Part shown: positions 37,178 to 47,700 of the stretch, in pieces
Layout of the letters: the number at the start of each line of letters is the position of its first letter
How positions within the stretch are numbered: the stretch's first letter is position 1
Assembly: GCF_004022485.1 (NCBI RefSeq)
Contig: NZ_CP034951.1
Coordinates: 1,054,001-1,118,000, forward strand
Length of the DNA stretch: 64,000 nt
Reading direction: 5' to 3'
Source of the DNA: Aequorivita sp. H23M31
GTDB lineage: Bacteria > Bacteroidota > Bacteroidia > Flavobacteriales > Flavobacteriaceae
The notes under the pieces: model-generated
Seen by the model: the letters and a program-made list of their open reading frames with translations, nothing else
Told to the model about the DNA's origin: nothing
Database searches by the model: none
Position numbers and translations under genes: made by a program

Positions 37178-37744
37178 ATGAAAACATTGACTTATTTCTT
37201 CTTGATATTTCCAATTTACCTAATGGCTCAAGAACCCAAAAATTCTGAGAAGTTTTGGTCTGAATTAAGTGCACACTGGGGAAAGGCCTACGAAGGTAAA
37301 ATTCTGGAAGGAGCTGTTCCCGGAGACGGATTTTATGGTGAAAAATTGGTAATGCACGTGCGCTCCTGCTCTGAAAATGAAATTAGAATTTCGTTTTTTG
37401 TAGGGGAAAACAAATCGCGAACGTGGGTCTTGCGTTTAAGTGAAAATAAAATAATTAACCTAAAGCACGACCATCGCCATCTTGATGGCACCGAAGAAGA
37501 ACTGACCCAATACGGAGGGATCAGCTCTAACCACGGGTTGGCAGACTTACAAATGTTTCCCGCCGATCCATATACCTCACAAATATTGCCGGCCGCTTCT
37601 AGCAATATATGGTGGTTTACCATAAACGAATCCACGTTTACTTATAACCTGCGACGAATTGGTAGCGATCGGCTATTCTCGGTCAGTTTTGATTTTAGTA
37701 AACCTATTCCAACTCCCGGACCACCATGGGGAACTCTTGAATAA
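37178..37744 (+). CDS. Conserved exported protein of unknown function
   Basis: Signal peptide to about residue 18 (FFLIFPIYLMAQ). The body has the strongly patterned blocks FWSELSAHWGKAYEGKI, MHVRSCSENEIRISFFVG, SRTWVLRL, LKHDHRHLDG, YGGISSNHGLADLQMFPAD and YNLRRIGSDRLFSVSFDFS (listed singly, each under 20 residues). I recall this pattern from a widespread Bacteroidota and proteobacterial family without known function. The two His/Asp-rich stretches may bind metal. It is convergent with the OmpA gene, 23 bases away. Confidence 0.75.
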   Translation: MKTLTYFFLIFPIYLMAQEPKNSEKFWSELSAHWGKAYEGKILEGAVPGDGFYGEKLVMHVRSCSENEIRISFFVGENKSRTWVLRLSENKIINLKHDHRHLDGTEEELTQYGGISSNHGLADLQMFPADPYTSQILPAASSNIWWFTINESTFTYNLRRIGSDRLFSVSFDFSKPIPTPGPPWGTLE

Positions 37745-37767
37745 AAAAGCGTACTTCAAAAGAATGT

Positions 37768-39018
37768 TCAAACCTTAACAAATTCGACCCTCCGGTTATT
37801 TGCCCTACCTGCCAATGTAGTGTTCTCGGAAATAGGACTAGCATCACCAAAACCTTTTGTGCTAAGACGGGAAGAACTTATTCCCATTTTCACAAGTTGG
37901 TTTTTTACGGCCTCAGATCGTTGCTGCGATAATGTGAGATTATGTTCGGCGGATCCGCTGTTATCGGTATATCCATCAATCTCAAATTTAATACTGGGAT
38001 TTGACTTCATTAAATTTACGATCATATTCAAAGTTCCCATGCTTTCAGGTTTAAGAGAAGCCTTGTTCAGATCGAAATTTATCCCATGGGTAACGATTTT
38101 TGATGCGGTAAATTTTTTACCGACCATATTCATTTCTCCGCCAGAGGCCACTCGGACATTTGTGATCATAATTGGGCTATCCTGTTCCGCTATACCTTCA
38201 AAGGCAAAAGCGTTGGGCGCACAACCTAAATTTGGCATGGTAAGAATGCGATATTGATCTACATAACATTTTAATTGGTCATCTTTAAAAATAACCGCAC
38301 AATGGTGCCAATGGTTTTCATAGCTTTCCTTCAACGCACTTGGAAATTGTGCGGAGGTGGTATGTGGAAACTCATCAAGACTTATACTACCATAGCCATT
38401 GTTATCTCCCCTAGAAAAGGTAACTTCTCCTTCCTGTGAATCTCCGTTTTGATCATTATATTTCAAGACAAGCACAGGACTCTCACTTCCTTCTCCATTG
38501 TTATAGGTATCAAATTCGATAGTGAAAGGTCCTGCTAAATATTCTTTACTTTTCATTTTGGGAGCGACTTTAACATAATTTCCGTCCGTAAGAAAAAAGG
38601 CCGGTATATTTCCTACTCTATTAACTACAGCTTGTCCACTTTCCAAAGTCCAATGGGCGGGAAACTCGCCTACCTGATCTTCGGTAAAGTCATCCATAAA
38701 GATGATATTGTCACCGGGAACAAAATCATAATTCTGATAGGATTTTATAGAAGTCGAGGGAGTTTCGGATGAGCTAATTCCTGTCTCAGAATTTAGGTTA
38801 TTTTGCGTGTCACTTTCATCTCCTTCCCCAGATTGACTGTCTGCCTTATCCAAGGACTTTTCCGTCACCTTATCCACATCGTCCAAAACCCGATCGGTTG
38901 TTTTCTCTTCAACTTTATTTGCGATTTTTTTCCAGATTTGTGCCTCACAGGGCTGCATGAAGATCAAGGTCATAAAAATTGATAGACCAGCATAAACGAA
39001 GTTGCATCGATTTTTCAT
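37768..39018 (-). CDS. OmpA-family outer membrane protein with a lectin-like middle
   Basis: Signal peptide to about residue 26 (MTLIFMQPCEAQ). A charged and disordered linker (about 30-90) precedes a ConA/LamG-like domain (about 100-285: FTIEFDTYNNGEG, GDNNGYGSISLDEF, NHWHHCAVIFKDDQLKCYVD). The last 110 residues form the OmpA peptidoglycan-binding domain (INFDLNKASLKPES, FEIDGYTDNSGSAEHN, LSQQRSEAVKNQLV, GRANNRRVEFV). It probably links the outer membrane to peptidoglycan, with the middle domain binding glycan. No beta-barrel domain is present. Confidence 0.9.
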   Translation of the reverse strand: MKNRCNFVYAGLSIFMTLIFMQPCEAQIWKKIANKVEEKTTDRVLDDVDKVTEKSLDKADSQSGEGDESDTQNNLNSETGISSSETPSTSIKSYQNYDFVPGDNIIFMDDFTEDQVGEFPAHWTLESGQAVVNRVGNIPAFFLTDGNYVKVAPKMKSKEYLAGPFTIEFDTYNNGEGSESPVLVLKYNDQNGDSQEGEVTFSRGDNNGYGSISLDEFPHTTSAQFPSALKESYENHWHHCAVIFKDDQLKCYVDQYRILTMPNLGCAPNAFAFEGIAEQDSPIMITNVRVASGGEMNMVGKKFTASKIVTHGINFDLNKASLKPESMGTLNMIVNLMKSNPSIKFEIDGYTDNSGSAEHNLTLSQQRSEAVKNQLVKMGISSSRLSTKGFGDASPISENTTLAGRANNRRVEFVKV

Positions 39019-39266
39019 CTTAGATGATTTTAAATGAACAATAAAAAAATGTATATTAAAATTACGGAAAATGAAAATGCGTTTAATTTCTGCCGCGTTA
39101 AATAAATCACATGATCGACCCGCTCTTATAGAGTTAGGGTATAAAACATGACGAACCAGTTACGGTCTGCATTTTAGTAGAATCAATTCTCTAATAGCAA
39201 GTGGAATAAAAGAAGTAATCCCGCCAACATTTCTTATTTTTAGAGAAAATAATTTTTTGGAATATT

Positions 39267-40565
39267 ATGAAACAAATCTCTCTTAGAATTTTGTTCTTTG
39301 CGCTTTCCTTAGCGATTAGTTTCGTGGGTCGCGCCCAAAAAGTAATTCTATTACAATTGGATACCCCCATATATCCTTCCACCGCGGACTATGTTAGTAA
39401 TGGTCTGGATAAGGCGGCGGCAGAGAATGCAGTTTGTGTTGTAATAGAAATCAATACTCCAGGGGGAATGATGGACCCTACTCGTGAAATGGTTGGCAAT
39501 ATTTTGAACGCGCCAATCCCCGTCATTTCCTTTGTAACCCCATCGAGTGCTCGTGCTGGATCGGCAGGGGCTTTTATTGCGCTTGCCGCAAATATCGCTG
39601 CTATGAGTCCGGGATCTAATATTGGAGCCTCTCACCCAATATTACAGGGCGCGGTTCCAGACTCCATAATGAATTCAAAGATGACTGAGGACGCCTCAGC
39701 CTTTATACGTTCAATTGCCGAACATAGAGGGAAAGATCCTGAGCTGATTGAAAAGATGGTAACAAACAGCCGTTCCTTTTCCGCCGAACAGGCACTAACC
39801 CACAATATCATCGACTTAAAGGCAGATAATCTTGCCGATTTACTTAAAAAAATAGATGGCCAAACGGTTTCCTTAGCTTCCGAAAAAACACTAGTTCTTC
39901 ATACGGCTTCGGCTGACGTAAAAACGATGGAAATGGGTTCCAAACTGAAATTTTTAACCTATTTGAGCAATCCCAATTTGATGTATATATTTTTAATCAT
40001 GGGTCTAATGGGTTTATTTTTTGAGTTTAGCAATCCTGGCGGTTTGGTACCGGGCATTGTAGGGGTAGTCTGTTTGCTATTGGCAGGGTACGGAATGTCG
40101 GTTTTACCCATTGACTTTACTGGGTTGGCGATGATTGTGGTGGGCATTATCCTATTTTTGCTGGAAATTAAATTTCAGAGCTATGCTCTCCTATCTATCG
40201 GGGGAGTAGTTTGTCTCTTCTTGGGATCTGTGTTCTTGATCGATGAAACTCAATCGGTAGATGTCCTTCATATATCGTGGACCGTCCTTATATCTTCGGT
40301 AGTAATCATGTCCGCTTTTTTTATATTGTTGGTCTTCTTAGGAATAAAAGCCCAATTCGGAAAGAAAAAAACCGGCTCCGAAGCGCTGGTTGGACTTAAA
40401 GGAATTGCTATGGAAACCCTATCACCCGAAGGAAGAGTAAGGGTAAATGGGGAATTTTGGAATGCCATTGCTAAGGAGGGAACGATTGCTGCTCATAGTG
40501 ATGTAGAAGTTGTTGGTGTAAACCAATTCAAGTTAATCGTTAAATCCATATCTTTAATAAAATAA
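39267..40565 (+). CDS. NfeD-family membrane serine protease
   Basis: Signal sequence to about residue 23 (SLAISFVGRAQ). The ClpP-like protease domain (about 25-205) has INTPGGMMDPTREM and SSARAGSAGAFIALAANIAAM, where the Ser of the SAG motif is the likely nucleophile, and GASHPI. Four or five membrane helices follow (about 230-345). A C-terminal OB-fold NfeD domain (about 370-432, GLKGIAMETLSPEGRVRVNG) ends it. Such proteins act with slipin/stomatin partners, which the protease can cleave. A slipin gene follows 16 bases downstream, so it is an operon. Confidence 0.93.
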   Translation: MKQISLRILFFALSLAISFVGRAQKVILLQLDTPIYPSTADYVSNGLDKAAAENAVCVVIEINTPGGMMDPTREMVGNILNAPIPVISFVTPSSARAGSAGAFIALAANIAAMSPGSNIGASHPILQGAVPDSIMNSKMTEDASAFIRSIAEHRGKDPELIEKMVTNSRSFSAEQALTHNIIDLKADNLADLLKKIDGQTVSLASEKTLVLHTASADVKTMEMGSKLKFLTYLSNPNLMYIFLIMGLMGLFFEFSNPGGLVPGIVGVVCLLLAGYGMSVLPIDFTGLAMIVVGIILFLLEIKFQSYALLSIGGVVCLFLGSVFLIDETQSVDVLHISWTVLISSVVIMSAFFILLVFLGIKAQFGKKKTGSEALVGLKGIAMETLSPEGRVRVNGEFWNAIAKEGTIAAHSDVEVVGVNQFKLIVKSISLIK

Positions 40566-40581
40566 CTAAAATTCAAATATT

Positions 40582-41403
40582 ATGGTCCCAATTTATGTAT
40601 TGATTTTCTTCGGAATACTTATTGTTCTCAGTGCAATCAAAATCCTTAAGGAATACGAGCGTGCAGTGGTATTTCGATTGGGAAGAGTTACAAAAGGCGG
40701 AAGTAAGGGCCCGGGACTTATAATTTTATTGCCTTTTATCGATAAGATGAAAAAAGTCACCTTAAGGACTATAGTACATGATGTTCCAACCCAAGATATT
40801 ATTTCCCTTGACAACGTTACGCTAAAGGTAAATGCGGTTGTCTATTTTAGGGTCGTTGATGCTGAAAAAGCGACTATAGAGGTAGAAGATTATTTTTATG
40901 CGACTTCCCAGCTTTCACAAACTATCCTTAGAAGTGTATTGGGCCAATCCGAACTTGATGAGATCCTATCGCAGCGGGACAAATTGAACTTAGAACTGCA
41001 GAAAATTATAGATACCCACACCGAACCTTGGGGGGTGAAAGTTTCTACCGTAGAGATAAAACAAGTGGATTTACCACAAGAAATGCAGAGAGCGATGGCG
41101 CGACAAGCCGAAGCCGAAAGAGATAGGAGAGCAAAAGTAATCGCTGCGGAAGGAGAATTTCAAGCTTCCCAGAAACTATCAGACGCTGCTGAGGTTCTTT
41201 CTAAACAACCAAGTGCACTAACCCTCCGATATCTACAGACCTTGACAGAAATTGCAACTGAAAACAACTCAACGACAATCTTCCCCATTCCGATTGATCT
41301 TTTTAAACCCTTTATCGAAAATATGGCCAACGGTCCAGATGGGATTAAACAATTAACGAAAATTGATAAATCAGATTCACAAGAAAAGGATAATAGCAAC
41401 TAG
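40582..41403 (+). CDS. Slipin (stomatin-like SPFH protein)
   Basis: The N-terminal membrane helix (about 2-20) is followed by the SPFH domain (about 22-190): [63 protein letters not shown] and [23 protein letters not shown] coiled coil (Glu/Ala-rich, about 190-235) and a short tail end the 273 residues. Slipins form ring-shaped membrane microdomains. The partner NfeD protease is encoded 16 bases upstream in the same operon. Confidence 0.94.
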   Translation: MVPIYVLIFFGILIVLSAIKILKEYERAVVFRLGRVTKGGSKGPGLIILLPFIDKMKKVTLRTIVHDVPTQDIISLDNVTLKVNAVVYFRVVDAEKATIEVEDYFYATSQLSQTILRSVLGQSELDEILSQRDKLNLELQKIIDTHTEPWGVKVSTVEIKQVDLPQEMQRAMARQAEAERDRRAKVIAAEGEFQASQKLSDAAEVLSKQPSALTLRYLQTLTEIATENNSTTIFPIPIDLFKPFIENMANGPDGIKQLTKIDKSDSQEKDNSN

Positions 41404-41505
41404 ATTATTTCTATTCCTTTTATCACACTTAAATTTTGAAAAATACTAATTAGACAATTTAGTAGAATTTAAATTTCCAATTAGAAAAGAGAAATAAGGA
41501 GTTTG

Positions 41506-41539
41506 AAAATCCTCTCATTTAGAAAATGGGAGGATTTTT
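41506..41539 (+). terminator. Terminator after the NfeD-slipin operon
   Basis: A 15-base stem with one mismatch (AAAATCCTCTCATTT / AAATGGGAGGATTTT), a 3-base loop and a T tail lie 100 bases after the slipin stop. Confidence 0.8.
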
Positions 41540-41723
41540 AATCTCTATTTATGAATTCAGTTTTAAACCAAAAATTAATCTTTCCCTTGATCATTCACTT
41601 TCCTTGGATCTACGGACTCCCTCTATTATCACCGAATTGGGATTTAATTGGAAAAGACTTTATTCCATCTATTAAATACCTATCCAAATTCCACTCTATT
41701 CTTCCTAAAGATGATGTTAATAA

Positions 41724-41762
41724 AAAACCCTCCCATCCATTAAAAAAGGAAGAGAGGGTTTT
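41724..41762 (-). terminator. Terminator after the giant T9SS protein gene
   Basis: The 9-base arms AAAACCCTC and GAGGGTTTT, with further partial pairing inside, lie 30 bases beyond the stop of the minus-strand gene and end in A/T runs that suit termination from either side. Confidence 0.7.
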
Positions 41763-41789
41763 AAGAATTAAATTCAGTAAATAGAAAAA

Positions 41790-44700
41790 CTATTCTTTTA
41801 TTAACAATTCAGTTTTTCTTCCATTCTCAGCATTTATAATTATCATATAAGTAGCGCTGGAGAGTCTTGACACATCTATTATGGTTCCAGAAGTAATTCC
41901 CTTAAGTTCTACTTTCTCTACCAGTCTGCCCGTTAGGTCAAAAATTGTGACACTTTCAAGTTCAACCCCGTCAGGATTGCCCAAATTCAATTGATCTTTC
42001 ATCGGATTTGGATATAGTGTCACTTCTGATAATAGAACGCTGCCGTCTCCGTCCAATTTTGACTGATATACTCCACAGTCCTTTCCGCCATCGGTTATCG
42101 TCCAATTGTTTGGAGCCGAAGTTAGAATGATCCTGCCTGGTTCCCCTGCACAATATTTACTGTTACCACCGTGAAATTTCACGTTATGTTTCAGGGTAAG
42201 GGCGCTCCAACCATTCAGCAGCGCATCGTAGTTTTCCGTTGAAAGGGTAACGTTCTTGAACATATTATTCATATCCGTAACCTTACTTACATCCCAGGCA
42301 CCGAGATCCTGGTCAAACCTATTGGTATGATAAAACATACGGGCCATATTGGTCACGTTCCCAACATCCCAGCCCCCAATAGGGGCGTTAAACCTCATTG
42401 CAGCAAAGAACATTTCCTGCATGGACGTAACGTTGCCCACATCCCAAGCTCCTAAATCCTGATTGAACCTGGTGGCGCCATGGAACATCTGGCCCATATC
42501 GGTCACGTTACTTACGTTCCAACCTCCGATCGGATAGTTGAAGATAGAAGCCCCACCGAACATACCGTACATATTTGTAACGTTGCTTACATCCCAGTTT
42601 CCAAAATTGGCGTCACCGTTAAATTTTCTGGCATAGGCGAACATGCCGTACATATCGGTAACCATCGACAGATCTGGCATATCGGTGGCATTACTCACAA
42701 GATTTCCCGCACCGGCAAAGGCGCCGTTCATGGAGGTCCAGACATTGGTTCCCCACTGCTCGATGGACTTGATCTTCATCCGGTCCGCTGCTGTGTTATT
42801 GAAAAAGATACGGGGGAAACTTCCGCTAATAGAAACGGTATAGGTGCCCGTGGCCGAATAGGTATGTGTGGCATCACCGGTATAGCCGGATATAGTACTG
42901 CCATCGCCCCAGTTTACGCTGTAATTATATGTTTCTCCCAGGAAAGTGGGGATGGTAATGCTCTCATTGGAAACAGTGGTTCTCCAAGTGGTTATGAAGT
43001 AATCTCCCGGAGCAACAGTGCCACAGGCAAGTAATGGATCTTGTACAGTGACCGTGGCAGTGGCAGAAGCTGAATTGCCATTAATATCTGTAACAGTAAG
43101 AGCTACTTGGTTTGCTCCAATATTATCGCAAGTAAAGGCCTCAATGTCCAATACTATAGTTGCGATGGAACAGTTGTCATAACTGCCATTATCAATATCC
43201 GCGGCCACTATACTTGCATTGCCACTGGAATCGAGACTAACGGTAATATCCTGAACAATTACAGTTGGGGCGAGGGCGTCCTCAACGGTCACTACGGTGG
43301 TGCAAGAAGAAACATTGCCACTGTTGTCCGTAACCGTAAGAGTGATATTATTCTCCCCTACATCTTCACAATTAAAGTTCTCCAAATCGATAGCCATAGA
43401 TGCGATGCCGCAATTGTCCGCACTGCCATTATCAATATCGTCCACAGTAATACTGGCGTTGCCACTTTCATCCAATTGGACGGTAAAAGGAGCAGCGCAA
43501 TTTGCCACGGGTAGAGTATCATCCACTACCGTAACGGTTGTAGTACAGCTGGCGGAATTTGTTCCGTTGCTCACTGTCAAGGTAACTTCTGTCACCCCCA
43601 CATTATAAGGACCAACGGGATCAATAGTGAAAGTAAGCGGTGCACCCTGGGGATCTGTTGATCCACCATCAAAATCGGCTGCAACAGCTTGGCCCTGACA
43701 ATTGGTATCGCTGCTTATGATAACGGCTTGACATACTGCTACGGGAGTTTGATCACAAGGTCCGGGGGCTGACACCATATCACTGGTAACACTGCATGAA
43801 TCATTGTCATTGCCTACAATCGTAAAGCTCACGCTATCAGTCTGGGCATAAGGACCGGCAATATAATTTGTTGTCAAGTTGTTCGTCAACTCATTCCCGT
43901 TATTGTCGGTAAGTGTATAAGAGTCATTTCCGGATCCTCCACTAACTCCCACGTTCACATAATATTGATCACCTGCATTAAGGCAGTCAATGGGTGATCC
44001 CAGACTATCTGAAGCATAAACGGTAAGTTCGGGTGCTTCACAAGGTGCGCAAGCCCCATCTACGGTTGCTGTTAACTTGAATGGACCATTATTGTAAAGT
44101 CCATACGAATCAATTTGAACGTAGTAGGTATGACCTGGAGTATATTCGCCACAGAGCAATTCGATGAGACTGAATAATCCTGCTCCCTCATCTTCGCTAC
44201 AACCCAATATGTTTCCACCGCAACCATCGAGAATCTGCATTTGGGAATCACCCATATTGGATCCATCAATTTTGGATGTTTGAATTGTTAAATTTCCACT
44301 TTCAGGGGCAACAAAACTAAACCAAACATCGGCGTGAACAGGATCATCGAAGAAAGCACAGTCCATAACAGGTCCATCTGGAGTAGCTCCCGTATTGTCA
44401 CCTATTATACCAGCTTCACCTAAAGCAAAGGGAATTGCATTTGCGCAGTTATCATTGACAGGACTTTCATTACAGGCGCCCAATGGATCGGTAACGGTTA
44501 CTACGGTAGAACAAGTGGAAATATTCCCGCCTATGTCGACAACGGTCAAGGTCACCGTATTCTCGCCGATATTTCCACAGCCAAAATCGGTAACATCGAT
44601 GGAAGTGCTCATAATGCCGCAATAATCGGTACTGCCATTGTCTATATCCGAAACCGAGATGCTGGCCTGGCCATTGGCATCCAATTGAACGGTAAAGGGA

Positions 44701-47700
44701 GCGGCACAATTTGCCACCGGAGGGGTATTGTCCACTACGGTAATGGTGGTGGTGCAACTATCGGAATCCGTTCCGTTGCTTACGGTCAAGGTCACTTGCG
44801 TGGTCCCTTCTCCGAACGGTCCAATTGGAGTTAAGGTAAAGGTCAAGGGGTTGCCGTTGGGATCATAGGAACCTCCATCAAAATCCCGGGCGGTCGCCTC
44901 ACCTTGGCAGTCTGCGTTCGCATCCATTGTCAATGCCAGGCAGACGGCCACGGGAGCTTCGTTACAGGCGCCCAATGAATCTGTTATGGTAACGGAAACT
45001 GTGGCAGTATTGCTGTTCCCACTTTGATCTGTAACCGTAAGGGTAACGGTGTTGGTTCCGATATTTGAGCAGTTAAATGTGCTCATGTCCAGAGTTCTGG
45101 AAGCAATACTGCAGTTATCGGTAGAGCCACTGTCAATATCCGATGCAGCAATGGTTGCAGAACCAGAGGCATCCAGATTTACGGTAATATTTTGGGCCAT
45201 TACCGAAGGAGCCATATCGTCTTCCACGGTAACTATGGCCGTACCGGAGGCAGAATTTCCGTTTTCATCGGTAACGGTAAGAACAACGGTATTGTTTCCG
45301 ATATCGGCACAGGTGAAATCAGTCTGGTCCAAGCTAAAGGTGAGTTCCCCGCCTTCGGCACAACCTGCTCCGCTTCCGTTGTCAATTTGTTCTGGAGTGA
45401 TGGAAACTTCTCCGTTTACGTCCAATTGAACAGTGATGTTTTGGGTCTCTACCTGTGGTGGCTGCACTTCTCCTTTGTTGGTAACGGTAAGAACCACAGA
45501 TTTGTCTGCGGGATAACTGACACTAAAAGTATATTCCCTGCATCCATAGACGGTAAAAACCGGTGAGGCCAGGTTTTTGGTGACAATAATTCCGCTTACA
45601 GTAGCAATGGTAAAGGAATCGCCCACATTTGCCTCAAATCCAAGATCTACATTCACAGTGCCTTCGAAAATGGCATTGGTTCCGGTAATGACGAGTTGGT
45701 CGTATTCAGTCCCCGCTGCAAGACCATTAATTTCCACATCCAGTACGGAAGATGAGGTGGATTTATAGGTGCCGAGAACCGTTAACATTCCTGGAGAACC
45801 TCCTGGAGCAAAGGTGCCATCGTTGGTAAAATTGGCTGGTGAAGGCAGATCAATTGTGGCGGTGCCTTTTATAACACCATCAATGGTATTATTAAGCCCA
45901 AAATTATCCGCAAATTCGAGTTCGCCGGTGAGGACATTTATGGTGCCTGAGTTAGTTACGGGCGGATAGATGTAGGTAACCCCAGTTCCTTCAGATTTTG
46001 TGATGGTTCCGGCATTTGTTATTTTAAATGCACCCGAACCATTATAAGAGATTGTTGCATTCGATTGGAAATCGATAACACCCGTCGTTTTATTATCTAG
46101 GGCTGTGTCATTATACAGATATAAATTTCCCCCATCGGGAAAGTTAATGGTGCCTGTATTGGCCAAGGTTGTTACAGTTCCAGAGATATATCTGGAGCCT
46201 GCAGTGCTAAGGTTAAGGGTACTGGCATTGGTCAAGATACCTCCACCGAATAAGTCTCCTGAATTCCAATTTACCCCGCTGGTTCCGGCAAAATCGAAGG
46301 TAGCAGTAGTTGCAACCGAAAAATTGCCTGTCCAGACCAATGGACCATCCAAGGTTCCAGTTAATGTTCCGCTGATGTTCATTCCCGATGACGAGCAAAT
46401 CAAGGAACTTCCAGCACTCACATTATAAACTCCTCCGTTAAAATATTTGGCGTGATAGTACATATCCATTGAGCCACTTTCTACGGCTATGGTACCTGTA
46501 TTGGTAAGAATGGGATAGATAAGAGAGGTGCCCGAGCCTGCCGATTTTTTGAACAGCCCGGCATTGATAAAACTGTGTTCGGTTCCATTATAGGATACCC
46601 ATGCATCGGACTGAAGGTCAAATGTTCCGGAAACGGTGTTGTTAAAAACAGAAGTATCATAAAGATACAGATATCCTCCTGCGGGCATCGTAAACAAACC
46701 TATATTCTCCAAGGTTGTGCCGCCAGAAATATACCTCGATGTGCCGGTCACTAAATTTATCGTGCTTTCGTTGGTCAAAGTTCCGCCTCCTATTAAAGAT
46801 CCAGAGGCCCAACTAACACCTGTGTCACCTGTAAAATCAAAAGTTGCCGTATCCGGTACGGAGAAATTTCCCGTCCAATAAAGGGGACCATCCAAATTTC
46901 CGGTGAGGGTGCCACTAATGTTCATTCCTGTGGTGGAAACTTTAAGAACCCCATCTGCGGTCACATTATATACACCTCCATTAAAATATTTAGCGTGATA
47001 GTACATATCCATTGTGCCGCTTTCTACGGCTATGGTACCTGTATTGGTAAGAATGGGATAGATAAGAGAGGTGCCCGAGCCTGCCGATTTTTTGAACAGC
47101 CCGGCATTGATAAAACTGTGTTCCGTTCCGTTATAGGATACCCCTGCATCGGACTGAAGGTCAAATGTTCCGGAAACGGTGTTGTTAAAAACAGAAGTAT
47201 CATAAAGATACAGATATCCTCCTGCGGGCATCGTAAACAAACCTATATTCTCCAGGGTTGTGCCGCCAGAAATATACCGCGATGATCCGGTCACTAAATT
47301 TATCGTGCTTTCGTTGGTCAAAGTTCCGCCTCCTATTAAGGATCCAGAGGCCCAACTAACACCTGTGTCACCTGTAAAATCAAAAGTTGCCGTATCCGGT
47401 ACGGAGAAATTTCCCGTCCAATAAAGGGGACCATCAAGATTTCCGGTGAGGGTGCCACTAATATTCATTCCTGTGGTGGAAACTTTAAGAACCCCATCTG
47501 CGGTCACATTATATACTCCTCCGTTAAAATATTTAGCGTGGTAATACATATCCATTGTGCCGCTTTCTACAGCTATGGTGCCTGTATTGGTAAGAATGGG
47601 TTGGATAAGAGAACTGCCCGAGCCTGCCGATTTTTTGAACAGCCCGGCATTGATAAAACTGTGTTCGGTTCCGTTATAGGATAACCCCGCATCGGACTGA

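Noticed and set aside
41551..41784. 77-codon plus-strand frame between the slipin and giant-protein genes
   Set aside because: It runs through two terminators and has no recognisable sequence.
42480..47285. Many plus-strand frames opposite the giant T9SS gene
   Set aside because: They are antisense reflections of its repeats; the minus-strand frame is unbroken over 6.4 kb with clear domains.
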